From Pandoraea anhela (lineage in GTDB: Bacteria; Pseudomonadota; Gammaproteobacteria; Burkholderiales; Burkholderiaceae): a stretch of 64,000 nucleotides of DNA. The translations under genes were made by a program, and so were the position numbers. The DNA lies in the NCBI RefSeq assembly GCF_902459655.1, contig NZ_CABPSB010000001.1:496001-560000 (forward strand). The letters run 5' to 3'. Within the stretch, counting starts at the first letter, position 1. Every line of letters starts with the position of its first letter. Below the pieces are notes generated by a model, which ran no database searches, was not told the origin of the DNA, and saw only the letters and a list, made by a program, of their open reading frames with translations. Shown in pieces: positions 1-9,257 of this stretch.

Positions 1-930
1 CAATGCGCACTGGAGGGTGGCCGCCAGAACGACGACGTTGAGCCGGGCATCGCACCCCTGAAGCCGGTCGCAAAGGCGATGGATCTGCGTCACCGTCAAC
101 TCGGGCAGCACATTCGAGAACCATGCCGAGAGGCGAAGGCGCTCCGTCGAATCCACCCCGTGTGGCGCCGCCCACAGCATGATCCCGGCGGCAGCCGCTT
201 CCATCGCGCCCGCCAGCCACGGCGCCGCAGGCCACGCCAGCGCCATGCCTGCGCCGCCTGCGAGCAAAGTGCCGCCGAGCGCGAGCGCCTGCACAGGCGT
301 CAGCCGGCCGTTCGCCGCCGGCCTGGCGTCATGCAGCACGGCCGACAATGCCGCCGCTGCGGCACCGGGCGTGCCCAGAATCAACGCCGGTAAAGCGCTC
401 GCCAACGGCGCAACCTGCCCATCCTCGACACTCGCGATGTCGCATCGCCATGCGGCCGCACACAACGCGTGACACAACCCGCCGAAACCCTGCGTCTGCG
501 GCGACCAGTCGGCACAACCGTCGCGCCAGACACCGAAGCGGCGTCCGTCGAAACACAACGGCCACGCGTCGTCGAATTGCCGAACCCAGTCGCCCGCGAT
601 ATCCGTCACACCCCGTGCCAACGTCTCGCAAATCGCCGCTGCCGACGATTCGAGCACCACGTCGCCTCGCGCCGTCGTGCACGTCGTCTGAATGGTCTGA
701 ATATTGAGTAACGCGCAGGTGAGCGCCGCCGCGACGGGCCCCCAGCACCCGGGCGTCATGATGTCGCGATAGACGATTTGCGTCTGCCAATCCAATCCGT
801 TGAGCGCTGCGGGGTCTGCGTCCCCATGCGCCGCGAATTGCCTGAGCACGTATGATTCCGATCCGTGTGACACGCGCTCGTCCTGCCCGTGAGCGTCACC
901 ATACGGCCGATGTGGCGATCCGATCTCCAA
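1..930 (-). CDS. N-terminal part of a giant uncharacterised paralog (runs off left edge)
   Basis: This is an open frame of 310 codons with no stop, continuing past the window edge. I do not recognise the family. It matches the N-termini of the two giant genes at 2927-9218 and 9258-15476: a Leu-Asp-Trp segment near the start, then the signature DGRRFGVWRDG followed by W and GGLCHAL, then a hydrophobic Ala/Gly stretch. I chose a TTG start at 930 because GGGAGGG lies four bases upstream and an in-frame stop lies just before it. GTG at 873 is an alternative. No signal peptide is evident. It is divergent from the isochorismatase-like gene. It is probably a full-length third family member outside the window, but that cannot be seen here. 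Confidence 0.75.
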   Translation of the reverse strand, partial: MEIGSPHRPYGDAHGQDERVSHGSESYVLRQFAAHGDADPAALNGLDWQTQIVYRDIMTPGCWGPVAAALTCALLNIQTIQTTCTTARGDVVLESSAAAICETLARGVTDIAGDWVRQFDDAWPLCFDGRRFGVWRDGCADWSPQTQGFGGLCHALCAAAWRCDIASVEDGQVAPLASALPALILGTPGAAAAALSAVLHDARPAANGRLTPVQALALGGTLLAGGAGMALAWPAAPWLAGAMEAAAAGIMLWAAPHGVDSTERLRLSAWFSNVLPELTVTQIHRLCDRLQGCDARLNVVVLAATLQCAL

Positions 931-934
931 GATT

Positions 935-941
935 CCCTCCC
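935..941 (-). promoter_or_regulatory. Strong Shine-Dalgarno deciding a TTG start
   Basis: GGGAGGG on the minus strand stands four bases before TTG (930-928). An in-frame TAA lies a few codons upstream, so the frame cannot extend much further. The strength of this site is why the TTG is preferred over the later GTG at 873. Confidence 0.55.
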
Positions 942-1181
942 AGATTTAACGGGTACACCTCATCGTCCCGTATCCCGGACAGCCGTCGCCGTCATAATTC
1001 GCCCATGATCGGAAGGTTTGGGAACTCACCTGAACGGCCACACGCGCGCCATCGAACAGCCTCGCCACGACCGCGAGGCAATGTCCGAATCCGTCCGATT
1101 CTGGTCGTCACATGGGCTGTCGGGACGTCGTTGGCGTGCGTAAGATCTGAACACTGCCACCTACGCCACGGAGTCGCCCTC

Positions 1182-1757
1182 ATGTCACAAGCCCCGCAAG
1201 CCCAGCAAACCCCGACGTCTCGCACCGCCCTGCTTGTCATCGACGCGCAGGAGTCTTTCCGTCAACGCCCGTATTGGCGCGAAGACGATCTCGCCGTGTA
1301 TTTCGACCGTCAACAGGCCCTGATCGACGGCGCCGTCGCACGCGGCGTGCCTGTCGTGCAGGTGTTTCATATCGCGGGCGGTGCGTTCTCGCGCGACACC
1401 GGCTTCGTGCGGACGCTGGAGGAATTGCGCATCGACCCTGCCTTCACCGTCGACAAAGTCAAGCACAGCGCGCTGGCCGGCTCGACCCTCGGCGCGTGGC
1501 TGGTGGAGCACGGCATCACGCGTTTGATCGTGTCCGGCATTCGCACCGAGCAATGTTGCGAGACGACCACGCGCGCCGCGTCGGACGCCGGTTACGAAGT
1601 CGATTTCGTGACGGAAGCCACGCTCACGTTCCCGATGCAGCATCCGCGCAGCGGGCGCGTGTTGTCCACGGCGGAATTGAAGGAGCGCACGGAGACCGTG
1701 CTGGTCGATCGCTTTGCGCGCGTCGTGACAGTTGAGGAAGCGCTCGCGGCGGTGTAA
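1182..1757 (+). CDS. Isochorismatase-like cysteine hydrolase
   Basis: This 191-residue protein has the alpha/beta fold of the isochorismatase/nicotinamidase superfamily. Visible catalytic residues are Asp21 in LLVIDAQESF, Lys92 in the VDKVKHSAL segment and the nucleophile Cys125 in GIRTEQCCETT. Family members hydrolyse amides, carbamoyl compounds or isochorismate. The substrate here cannot be told from sequence. I chose the ATG at 1182 because homology begins directly after it; the frame is open further upstream but that part is low-quality Arg/Pro-rich sequence. A GlxA-type regulator follows after 50 bases on the same strand. This pairing is common in Burkholderiaceae and suggests the regulator controls this gene. 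Confidence 0.85.
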   Translation: MSQAPQAQQTPTSRTALLVIDAQESFRQRPYWREDDLAVYFDRQQALIDGAVARGVPVVQVFHIAGGAFSRDTGFVRTLEELRIDPAFTVDKVKHSALAGSTLGAWLVEHGITRLIVSGIRTEQCCETTTRAASDAGYEVDFVTEATLTFPMQHPRSGRVLSTAELKERTETVLVDRFARVVTVEEALAAV

Positions 1758-1807
1758 CGTCGCGCTGATGCTTTCCGTCCAAATCCGTCCGAACCCTTCC
1801 TGAGCCG

Positions 1808-2869
1808 ATGCCCGCGATGCCGAGACACCAACCGGTCTACCTGCTGGTCATGCCGAACGCGCTGCTCCTCGACATTGCGGCGCCGGCCGAAGCGTTGCGC
1901 ATCGCCAATCATCAGCAGGACGACGTGCGCTTCGTGCTGCATTACGTCGGTACCCAGCCATCGGTCGCCACGTCGATCGGCCTGCGCCTGTCGCCGCTCG
2001 GCCCGCTGCCCGACACCGTGCCGCACGACGCGTGGGTGGTCGTGACGGGCACCGTCGAAAACCCCTTGCCGTTGCCGTCACCATCACCGTCGCCGTCACC
2101 GTCGCGCGCACGCGCCGCACATAGCGCGCCGTTGGAAGAGAGGGACGACATCCACCACGTGGCGCCGGACGCCGAAGCCCGCGCCATCGCGTGGCTTCGG
2201 CGCGTGGTGCGCCCAACGCAGCAACTCGCGTGTATCTGCACGGGTGCCTTACTCGCTGCACGCGCCGGATTGCTCGATACCCTGGCCTGCACGACGCATC
2301 ACGGCAGTTGCGACGAATTGCGCTCGCTCGCGCCCGGCGCGCGCGTGGCCGACAACCGACTGTACGTGCGCGACGGCAATGTGTGGACGAGCGCCGGGGT
2401 CACGACCGGGCTCGATCTGATGCTCACGCTCATTGCCGACGCCACGACTCCGCTATGCGCTGCGGCGGTCGCTCGCCAGATGGTCGTCTACGCCCGCCGC
2501 GCCGGGGCCGACCCGCAACTGTCGCCGTGGCTCGAAGGCCGCAATCACCTGCATCCCGCCTTGCACCGCGTGCAAGATGCGATTGCCGCCGACCCGGCCC
2601 ACGACTGGACGCTTCCTGCCATGGCGGCCATCGCCTGCACGAGCGAGCGGCACGTGACGCGACTGTTTCGCGAGCATGCCGGCGTAGCGCCCATCGACTA
2701 TCTGCACCGCCTGCGCATCGCGCTCGCGCGCGAAATGCTCGGCAACAGCCATCTCGATATCGAACACATCGCACAACGCGCCGGCTTCGGATCGAGCCGT
2801 CACCTGCGACGCGTCTGGCACAAGTTCGATGCCTTGCCGCCGAGCCACGCGCGACGCCTCGCCGGATGA
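1808..2869 (+). CDS. GlxA-family transcriptional regulator (DJ-1/PfpI domain plus AraC HTH)
   Basis: 353 residues. The N-terminal half (about 5-210) is a DJ-1/PfpI-like domain, with the nucleophile-elbow Cys in LACICTGALL. The C-terminal half (about 250-350) is an AraC-type DNA-binding domain with two helix-turn-helix units; RNA recognition-like residues include TSERHVTRLFREHAG and the second-helix segment IAQRAGFGSSRHLRR. The N-terminal domain probably senses a ligand and the C-terminal domain binds DNA. An unusual Pro-Ser repeat (PSPSPSPSPS) is inserted at about residue 95-105 in the first domain. It is downstream of, and probably in one transcript with, the hydrolase at 1182. A second ATG at 1817 is also possible. 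Confidence 0.88.
   Translation: MPAMPRHQPVYLLVMPNALLLDIAAPAEALRIANHQQDDVRFVLHYVGTQPSVATSIGLRLSPLGPLPDTVPHDAWVVVTGTVENPLPLPSPSPSPSPSRARAAHSAPLEERDDIHHVAPDAEARAIAWLRRVVRPTQQLACICTGALLAARAGLLDTLACTTHHGSCDELRSLAPGARVADNRLYVRDGNVWTSAGVTTGLDLMLTLIADATTPLCAAAVARQMVVYARRAGADPQLSPWLEGRNHLHPALHRVQDAIAADPAHDWTLPAMAAIACTSERHVTRLFREHAGVAPIDYLHRLRIALAREMLGNSHLDIEHIAQRAGFGSSRHLRRVWHKFDALPPSHARRLAG
2062..2105 (+). repeat. Pro-Ser coding microsatellite in the GlxA-type gene
   Basis: Tandem six-base units of the type CCGTCA/CCATCA/CCGTCG encode five Pro-Ser pairs. Changes in copy number would alter the loop length without shifting the frame. Confidence 0.7.
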
Positions 2870-5312
2870 CGTGGGCGCCGACGCGATACTTGACTTCACT
2901 CGATTTCACGTGCCTTTGTAAGCCCCTCATGGACGATCGGGGTGCCACCCCGGCTGGGGATACCGACGCCAGTCCGGCACATTGACCAGATAGGTATCAG
3001 GGCACGCATCGTACGGCGACAATCCCGGCGACTTGCGAAACGCGTCGATGGCGGCGAGCAATGCCATGGGAAGGTCGAAATCCCGATACTTGATGCAACG
3101 CTCCCCCGCATGCTCACGGTAAATCGCTCGCCAATCGGCCTCGCTCGTCACATAGCCGACCGACGACACGCCGTTACCCGCGCCGAGCACCCGGGGCGCG
3201 AACAGATCGATGACGATCGGATGGCGTTCTCGGTCGTGGGAAGACACCCTGGCGCATTCGACCGGATCGGGCTGCGCGTAGACGGTCGTCTGCCGGCCGG
3301 GTCTCACGCCAACGAGATTGCCGATGACCGCCACCGACAGTTTCGGGCCGCGTTGCCACGGGCTGTCCCACGCAGCGATCACCCGGTATCGTAAATCGAC
3401 GAGGCAGGATCGGGCGTCGTCTTTGCGGTGCCGCTTCGCTATCGCGACGATCTCGGGAAGCACATCCCTGACGATGAACTGCGAATCCAGTGGCGTATCG
3501 TTCAGATTTCGCTGCAACGCATTTTTCACGATCGCGTTGTCTTTCAACGTTTTGAACAACTCACCGTCCGGCGACTCGCCGGATTCCATATCCGGCGGCA
3601 AGCGATCGGACATCATGCCCGGTGCGTTTCTGTCGACCCAGACACTTACCCGCGTTCCGTCGGCGAGCGCGAAACCGTTTTTTCGGGTGAAGCGAAGCCG
3701 GGGGCCGTCGCGCGACAGGTCGTAACGCTTGTAGGCCATGGACCAGTCGATCGGATCCCCATTGCCGGAGACGAGCCACCCCACGGCGAAACCGCCGCCC
3801 GTGCTCATCAGATCGCAGCGCACGGTGTGCGCGTTTTCGCCCACGCCCTTGCTCAGCACCAGTAGCGGATACCCCGGGGCGACTGTCTCGATGGCATCCT
3901 GATGCGTGATCTCGACCATTGCCGGCCGCGATGGCGCGCCCTCACCGAAGCGAGCGCTTCCGTGTTCGTGTTCGTGCTCACGCACCATCGCCTCGACGAC
4001 CCCGAATGCGCCGAAATCGTTGAACGCCCCCATGCGCCGCAATGCGTTGCCGAAAGCCGTATGACCGACGCCCGTGTCCAGCATATCGGCGATATCGCCG
4101 TGCGTGACGTAGGAAGCAAATCGCGCTCTGATTGGGGCGAGCCACGCGCTGGCGGTCTTCTTCGCCTCGTCCGGCGCCGCATGCAACGCGCTGCGGCGAA
4201 ACGCACACCGGTCGTACGCCTGCACCGACGCGCCGAAGTAGTGCGCAAACATCAGTGTCGGGGGACTTTGCCCCCGAATCGCGCTGTCGCGACGTCGAAC
4301 CGTCTGGGCCGAAGGAGGCAAGTCGGCCGGATTCAGCACATGGCGAACGTCCTGCATCAGTTCATAGCCCACATCCTCGTCGAGCATGCGCGCCGAAAGC
4401 CCGACGAGATAGATCATGTCGTCGTCGGTGCGATCCGGCGTTCGGCATTTCAGCACACGGCCCACCTGCCGGTTGCCCGACAGGCATGAGGCCTCGCCCG
4501 AGAACCAGTCGTACAGCGATCGGGCGACGGCCTTGCGCCAATCGCCGTCGAACAGCCGACACGCCACCAGACTGAGACTGGGATCCGACGGCTTGAGCCC
4601 GTCATGAAGCAGATCCCACAGATCGTTGGCATCTGCCTGATTCAGATGCGTGAGCAGGAATTCGCGCATTGCGGCGGGGTTCCGATAGCGCTCATCATGA
4701 GACCACGATTGCGCCTGACCGGTGCGAAGCGACAGCACAAACATATCTCGGCCGTCGGTCAGCGCGACGACGCCGGGCACGCTCACGCCGAAGGTCTGCA
4801 CGCTCGATGGCGTGAGATTTCCCGTCAATCGCTTGACGATCAGCATGGCCGACACGTGACCCTGCGTTCGCAGATACCACAGCAGCAACCCGGTTTCGAT
4901 CGCCTGCAATGTCGAGCGCAACGCCGACTGGAAGGGGGCCAGTTCCCAATGGGCGTCGATGGCGCTTCCCAAGGCGGGCACCTGCGGCAACGGCATCGTG
5001 ACGTTTGGCGTTGCCGTAGACGTGCCCGACGGCATGGAAGTCATTACCGGCGGCATGGGTGGCGTCGGTGGCGTCGGCGGTATGGAAGGCTCCGGTGTCG
5101 CACCGAGCGACGCACGCGGCAGCGTGACGTCGGCGTCGGCGTCGGTCGTGACACCCGTTGCATCTTCCCGGACCACACCCGGCCACTCGCCCCAACGCTT
5201 CAGTCGCCATGGCGCGGACGCCTCGTCCCAAGCCTGCTCGGCCCGCGCACGCGCAGCGTGCCAGGGATCCCGGCCGGGCATTTCCAGCATGGCTTGCATT
5301 TCGGCCCCCTGG

Positions 5313-5360
5313 GGCCTTTCGGGCTTTCCGGGCTTTCCGGGTCTTCCGGGCCTTTGGGGC
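5313..5360 (-). repeat. Collagen-like nine-base repeat inside the giant gene
   Basis: Imperfect nine-base units (plus strand about GGGCTTTCC) encode Arg-Pro-Gly-Arg-Pro-Gly-Lys-Pro-Gly-Lys-Pro on the minus strand. The run is short and absent from the intact paralog. Confidence 0.6.
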
Positions 5361-5714
5361 GACACCGTGCCTTCGGACACACCGCCCACTCCCTTCGCGA
5401 GGTCCGGTGCGAGCTTACGCAGCGCAGGCACCTCGATGCCCTCAGGCAACGCCGGCAGCCGTTTTCGCAGCGACGCATCGACAAAGATGTCGAGCGCCGT
5501 TCCCTCGCAACTCACCGTGCCGTTGGCGGCAAAATCCAGCAGGTCCTCGTGCGCTCCGTAGAAGTCGAGCGATTCGAACCGTTCCGTGCCGAGCAGCAGG
5601 ATATCCTGGTCGGTGCTTCGCCCGACAATGACGCCCTTGCCACAGGTGACGCCGGCATAGAACATGCCCGCTGCGGCCGGACGCCGGTCGCGACGCTCGC
5701 CCCGCCCCACTTGC

Positions 5715-5747
5715 TTCTCCTGCCCCTCCTGCCCCTCCTGCCCCCGG
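5715..5747 (-). repeat. Nine-base repeat encoding Gly-Gln-Glu units
   Basis: Three near-identical TCCTGCCCC units on the plus strand give GQEGQEGQE on the minus strand. This looks like recent slippage expansion inside the coding frame. Confidence 0.6.
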
Positions 5748-8700
5748 TAGACGAATGCAATGGCGTAGCCCGGCGGAAGTTGTCGCAGCTGGGCGAGCGT
5801 CTTGACCGGCAGGCACGCCGCTCCCAGAAAGTTTCGAACGTCGTGCCGTCCATCGTCACCGGGCATCGACACCGTTGCATCGCTCGCGCCCAACGCTTCG
5901 CGACGTATCCCGTCGATGACGCGCCAAGGCGTGTCCTGGGTTGCGCTTGCCGCCGACAACGATTTCAACGCCTGCGCCTTTTGCACGAAAGACATTCGCG
6001 CCCCTTCATGCGTAGCGATGGGGTCGGCGATCGGCTCCAGACGCTTGAGCAACACGCTGGCTGCCGACGTGCCGTACCCCAACATCGCTCTGACGATTTT
6101 GCTTAGCTCCGTGCCGCCGGGTAAATGGTTGACCAGTAGCAGCGCCGCCGACAACTTGATTCGCTCATGCATGCGCCTGAGTTCGGTGAGCGTGGCGTGC
6201 TGTTCGGCTTGCGTGTCGGCGACAACATGGCCGATCGACAATGCCGTGGCACCGGCTCTGAAGAACGCATTGGACGCGAGAAGCGGAATCGTGTCCTTGA
6301 GCGCGCCGCCCAGTATCGGGAATGCAATCATCGCGCTTTGCAGCATCGCCGTCGTCAGTTGCCCCCAGTCGCGGGCGCGCCGCACTTGCGCCGTGACGAC
6401 CTGCAAATCGAGATTGGACCGCATGGTGCTGAGCTCCGCACGCCACAGCGCCGTCGAGACATTCTCGCGCGAGACGAATGCCAGCTCGGGCACGTAGGTT
6501 CCGCCGTAGTAGCCGGATTGCATGATGGTGAGCGTCGACACACCGTGCTGACCGTGGTTGGCGTGTTGCGGTAGCCTAACCGCCTGGATGCTCGGCGGCT
6601 CGACGAATAGCAGCGGTGTCGGTTTTGCGGGCAGATCGTGACTGACCTCGGACACGAATTGACGGCCCCTTTGAGCGGCCCGCGGCGACGCGAAACGGAA
6701 CTGGACGTCGTTCCACCGCAAGAAGCCTTTGACTTTGAGCACGCTTCGCATCGGCAAATGCTCGAGTACGAAGTCGCGAAAGGTCTCCGAGAGCTCGACC
6801 GCAGAATTCCACGCCAGACAGACCCCTCGCTTGACGGAGATCAGCAGCGCACGATCGGACTGCGTGTCCCGAATGGCGACCAGGCCGGCCACCACATCGC
6901 CGCGGTAAGTCACCAGATTCAACTCTGCCCGGGCGATCTGGTCCAGCCGATCACGTGGCGAAGCACTGTCCTTTCCAACAGAAATCGTGACGCCCTGTGC
7001 AAGCGCGCGGAGCAGGATCGTGCTCACACTGGCACTGACATACATCGCATGTGCGGCAGCGGCCGCCCGATCGTCTCTTAGCGCCTGAAGGGTCGCCAGA
7101 TCGCGCGCGTGCAGGGCGTTGCGGAACGTATCGCTATCGACGATTTTCAGAAAAGGTTTGACCGCCGGATCGTTCGTATCGACGTTGCATACCACCTTCG
7201 TGAAGCCCATCTTCAGCGATTCGAGCAGATAGTGATGACCGAACGCGATTTGCATCAGCGTGAACGCGCGCGTGACGCGAAGGCCGACACTGAGGCCGTG
7301 GGATTGATAGAAGTGCCCTGATTCCTGATATGTCACATTGACCGGTGCATCCCACGGGGCATCGCCGGCAGGTCCGCCGTGGGTGGATACGTAGTCCGAC
7401 AACACGCTCGATGCCGTTTCGCCGCTGTACTTCTCGGCCCGCGTGCCGAGCGCGTAAAAGCTCGTCGGCGTCACGTCCCAGTCTACCCATGCGCTCAATG
7501 TCAGCACCTGATCGAGATCCAGCGTGTCGCGCAGATCGACCGGCGTGGGACAGGCCGGTGTCGCATGCGCGGCGTTGCCCCCCGTGGCCACACACGCGTC
7601 CGAGCGCCTGTCGTTGTCGGCGGCGACGCCACGGGGCCGTCGCGCACCGACAGGCGCTGCGCGTCGCGCCTCGTTCGACGCGACGCACGACGGCCCTTTC
7701 ACTGTTCCCCTCAGGGCCCCCCTCAGGGTTTGACTGCGCAAGTACCCGAACGTGAACAGGCTCAGCGCGGCGAAGCCGGCCGAAGTCCCGACGGCCATAT
7801 CCCAACGTCGTCGGCCAAGCATTGCCCCCAGCGACCATGCGCCGCTTTGCAGGGCGGCGTCCAGTATCGGCGTCTGGGCAGACGCTGCCGTGTGCGGGCC
7901 CGCCGGGACGACGTCGCACGACGCAGCGGCCATGACGCCACCGCGCGAATAGGTCTGGCGACACCTGGGGGCTTGCACCGCGCTCCCGGTGCGCTCGGAG
8001 CTTGCGGCGTTCGCCGATCTCAGCCGGCGTAACGGCTGGCCCGTCGCCGATGGCATGTCGGCGTCCCACCGCTGCGCCCGACGAATCGCATACGCTTCGC
8101 GAACCTCCGTCAGGCCGCCCCAGGGCGTCAGCACGCCCTGATGGTAACGACTCCAGCGCCTGCCCCGCACGCACGCGCCAACGCACAGGCCGACTGAGCG
8201 CTTCGCGTGCGACGGCGTTCTCAAGCGCCTCCACCGACCAGTCCGCAATGACATCGTCCGTCGTGCGAGATCCCGACCGGGTCGCCAGTGCGGCGCGCAA
8301 CGTGGCGATGACATAAAAGAAGTCCGGACGTTGCCCTGCCCCGCCGAGCTTTCGCATCACCTCCCGGATATGCTCGACCCCCAATTCCGGCAAGGTCAAC
8401 GCCAGCGCCGCTTCATGGTGCGCGCGCGATATGTCGTGCGCCCCCATGCCCGCCAATGTCTTGACACCGTAGCGCAGCGCTGCGGCTTCGAGACACCCTC
8501 CCGCGACGGCACCGACCACCGGTGACAGCGCACTGCCGACATAAGCGGCGACACCTCCGGCCACGAGCAGCCCGCTGCTGCACGCGAGTGCATGGATCGG
8601 CGACGTCTGCCCGGACGCAGCATGCAACGTCTGCGCCGTCTCCCCGCCCATGACCGCACACCATGCCCGCTCCGCGCGCTCGGGATATTGCACGACCAGT

Positions 8701-9257
8701 TGCCCCGGCAACCGTTGTATTGCGGCGACCTCCATCGCCGCCACACACGCAGGATCGCGCTGCTGCACCGAGGCGATCAAGGCATGGGGCAACCCGCCGA
8801 ATACGGCGTCGTGCGGCGCCCAGCACGGATCGCCGTGCATCCACACGCCGAAGCGCGTGCCGGTGTAACACAGAGACAAAGGTTCGCCGCGCAGACAAGG
8901 CTGCACGGGCGACGTCACACATCCGGCGAGGTGATCGATGACATTCACCACCGAAATCTCCGGCGGCCGGGCGGTGCCCCCGACGTCCCTGTCTTGCGCC
9001 TCCAACATGTGCAATGCCAGCCTGGCGGCGATCTCTCCCCAGCACTCGGGAACCGACAGCAAACGGTGGACCGCCTGCACCGGCCAAGCCATGCCCGACA
9101 CCGCCGTCGCCTCGCCGGCTCGCCGCTCCCAGGCGCGGCGCTCCTGCGCCGCCAGGTCCGCAGGCGACGATCTTTCGAACCATCGTCGCGCACTCACGTT
9201 GTCCGAGTCGACTCTCATGGCACCCTCCGCGAAATCGCGCTGTGTTGCCGGACGGCG

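Larger units (their letters stand above)
2927..9218 (-). pseudogene. Giant uncharacterised paralog, interrupted by an apparent frameshift
   Basis: I do not recognise this family. Two overlapping open frames together match the intact neighbour at 9258-15476 along its full length. The first runs from ATG 9218 (GGAGGG four bases upstream) to about 8150. The second carries the homology from about 8150 to the TGA at 2927. The switch lies within about 8130-8165, after AGQALE, and needs one base to be skipped. The combined product would be about 2095 residues against 2072 for the neighbour. Shared blocks include YTGTRFGVWMHG near the N-terminus, FGHHYLLES, VPGVVALTDG, RYRVIAAWDSP and ERCIKYRDF near the C-terminus. 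Lineage-specific inserts include a collagen-like PGRPGKPGKP stretch, GQEGQEGQE, a Pro-Thr/Met run and HEHEHEH. There is no signal peptide. It may be a pseudogene, a programmed frameshift or a sequence error. Confidence 0.7.

Noticed and set aside
852-1181. Upstream extension of the isochorismatase-like frame
   Set aside because: It is Arg/Pro-rich, has no similarity to the family and would overlap the start of the divergent giant gene.
4604-6106. 500-codon open frame on the plus strand opposite the giant gene
   Set aside because: It lies antisense to conserved coding sequence and has the Arg/His-rich composition of a GC-driven shadow.
7134-8130. Continuation of the first frame of the middle giant gene past the switch point
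   Set aside because: The frame stays open for about 1000 bases but the sequence becomes Arg-rich and loses all similarity to the intact paralog, while the other frame carries the homology.
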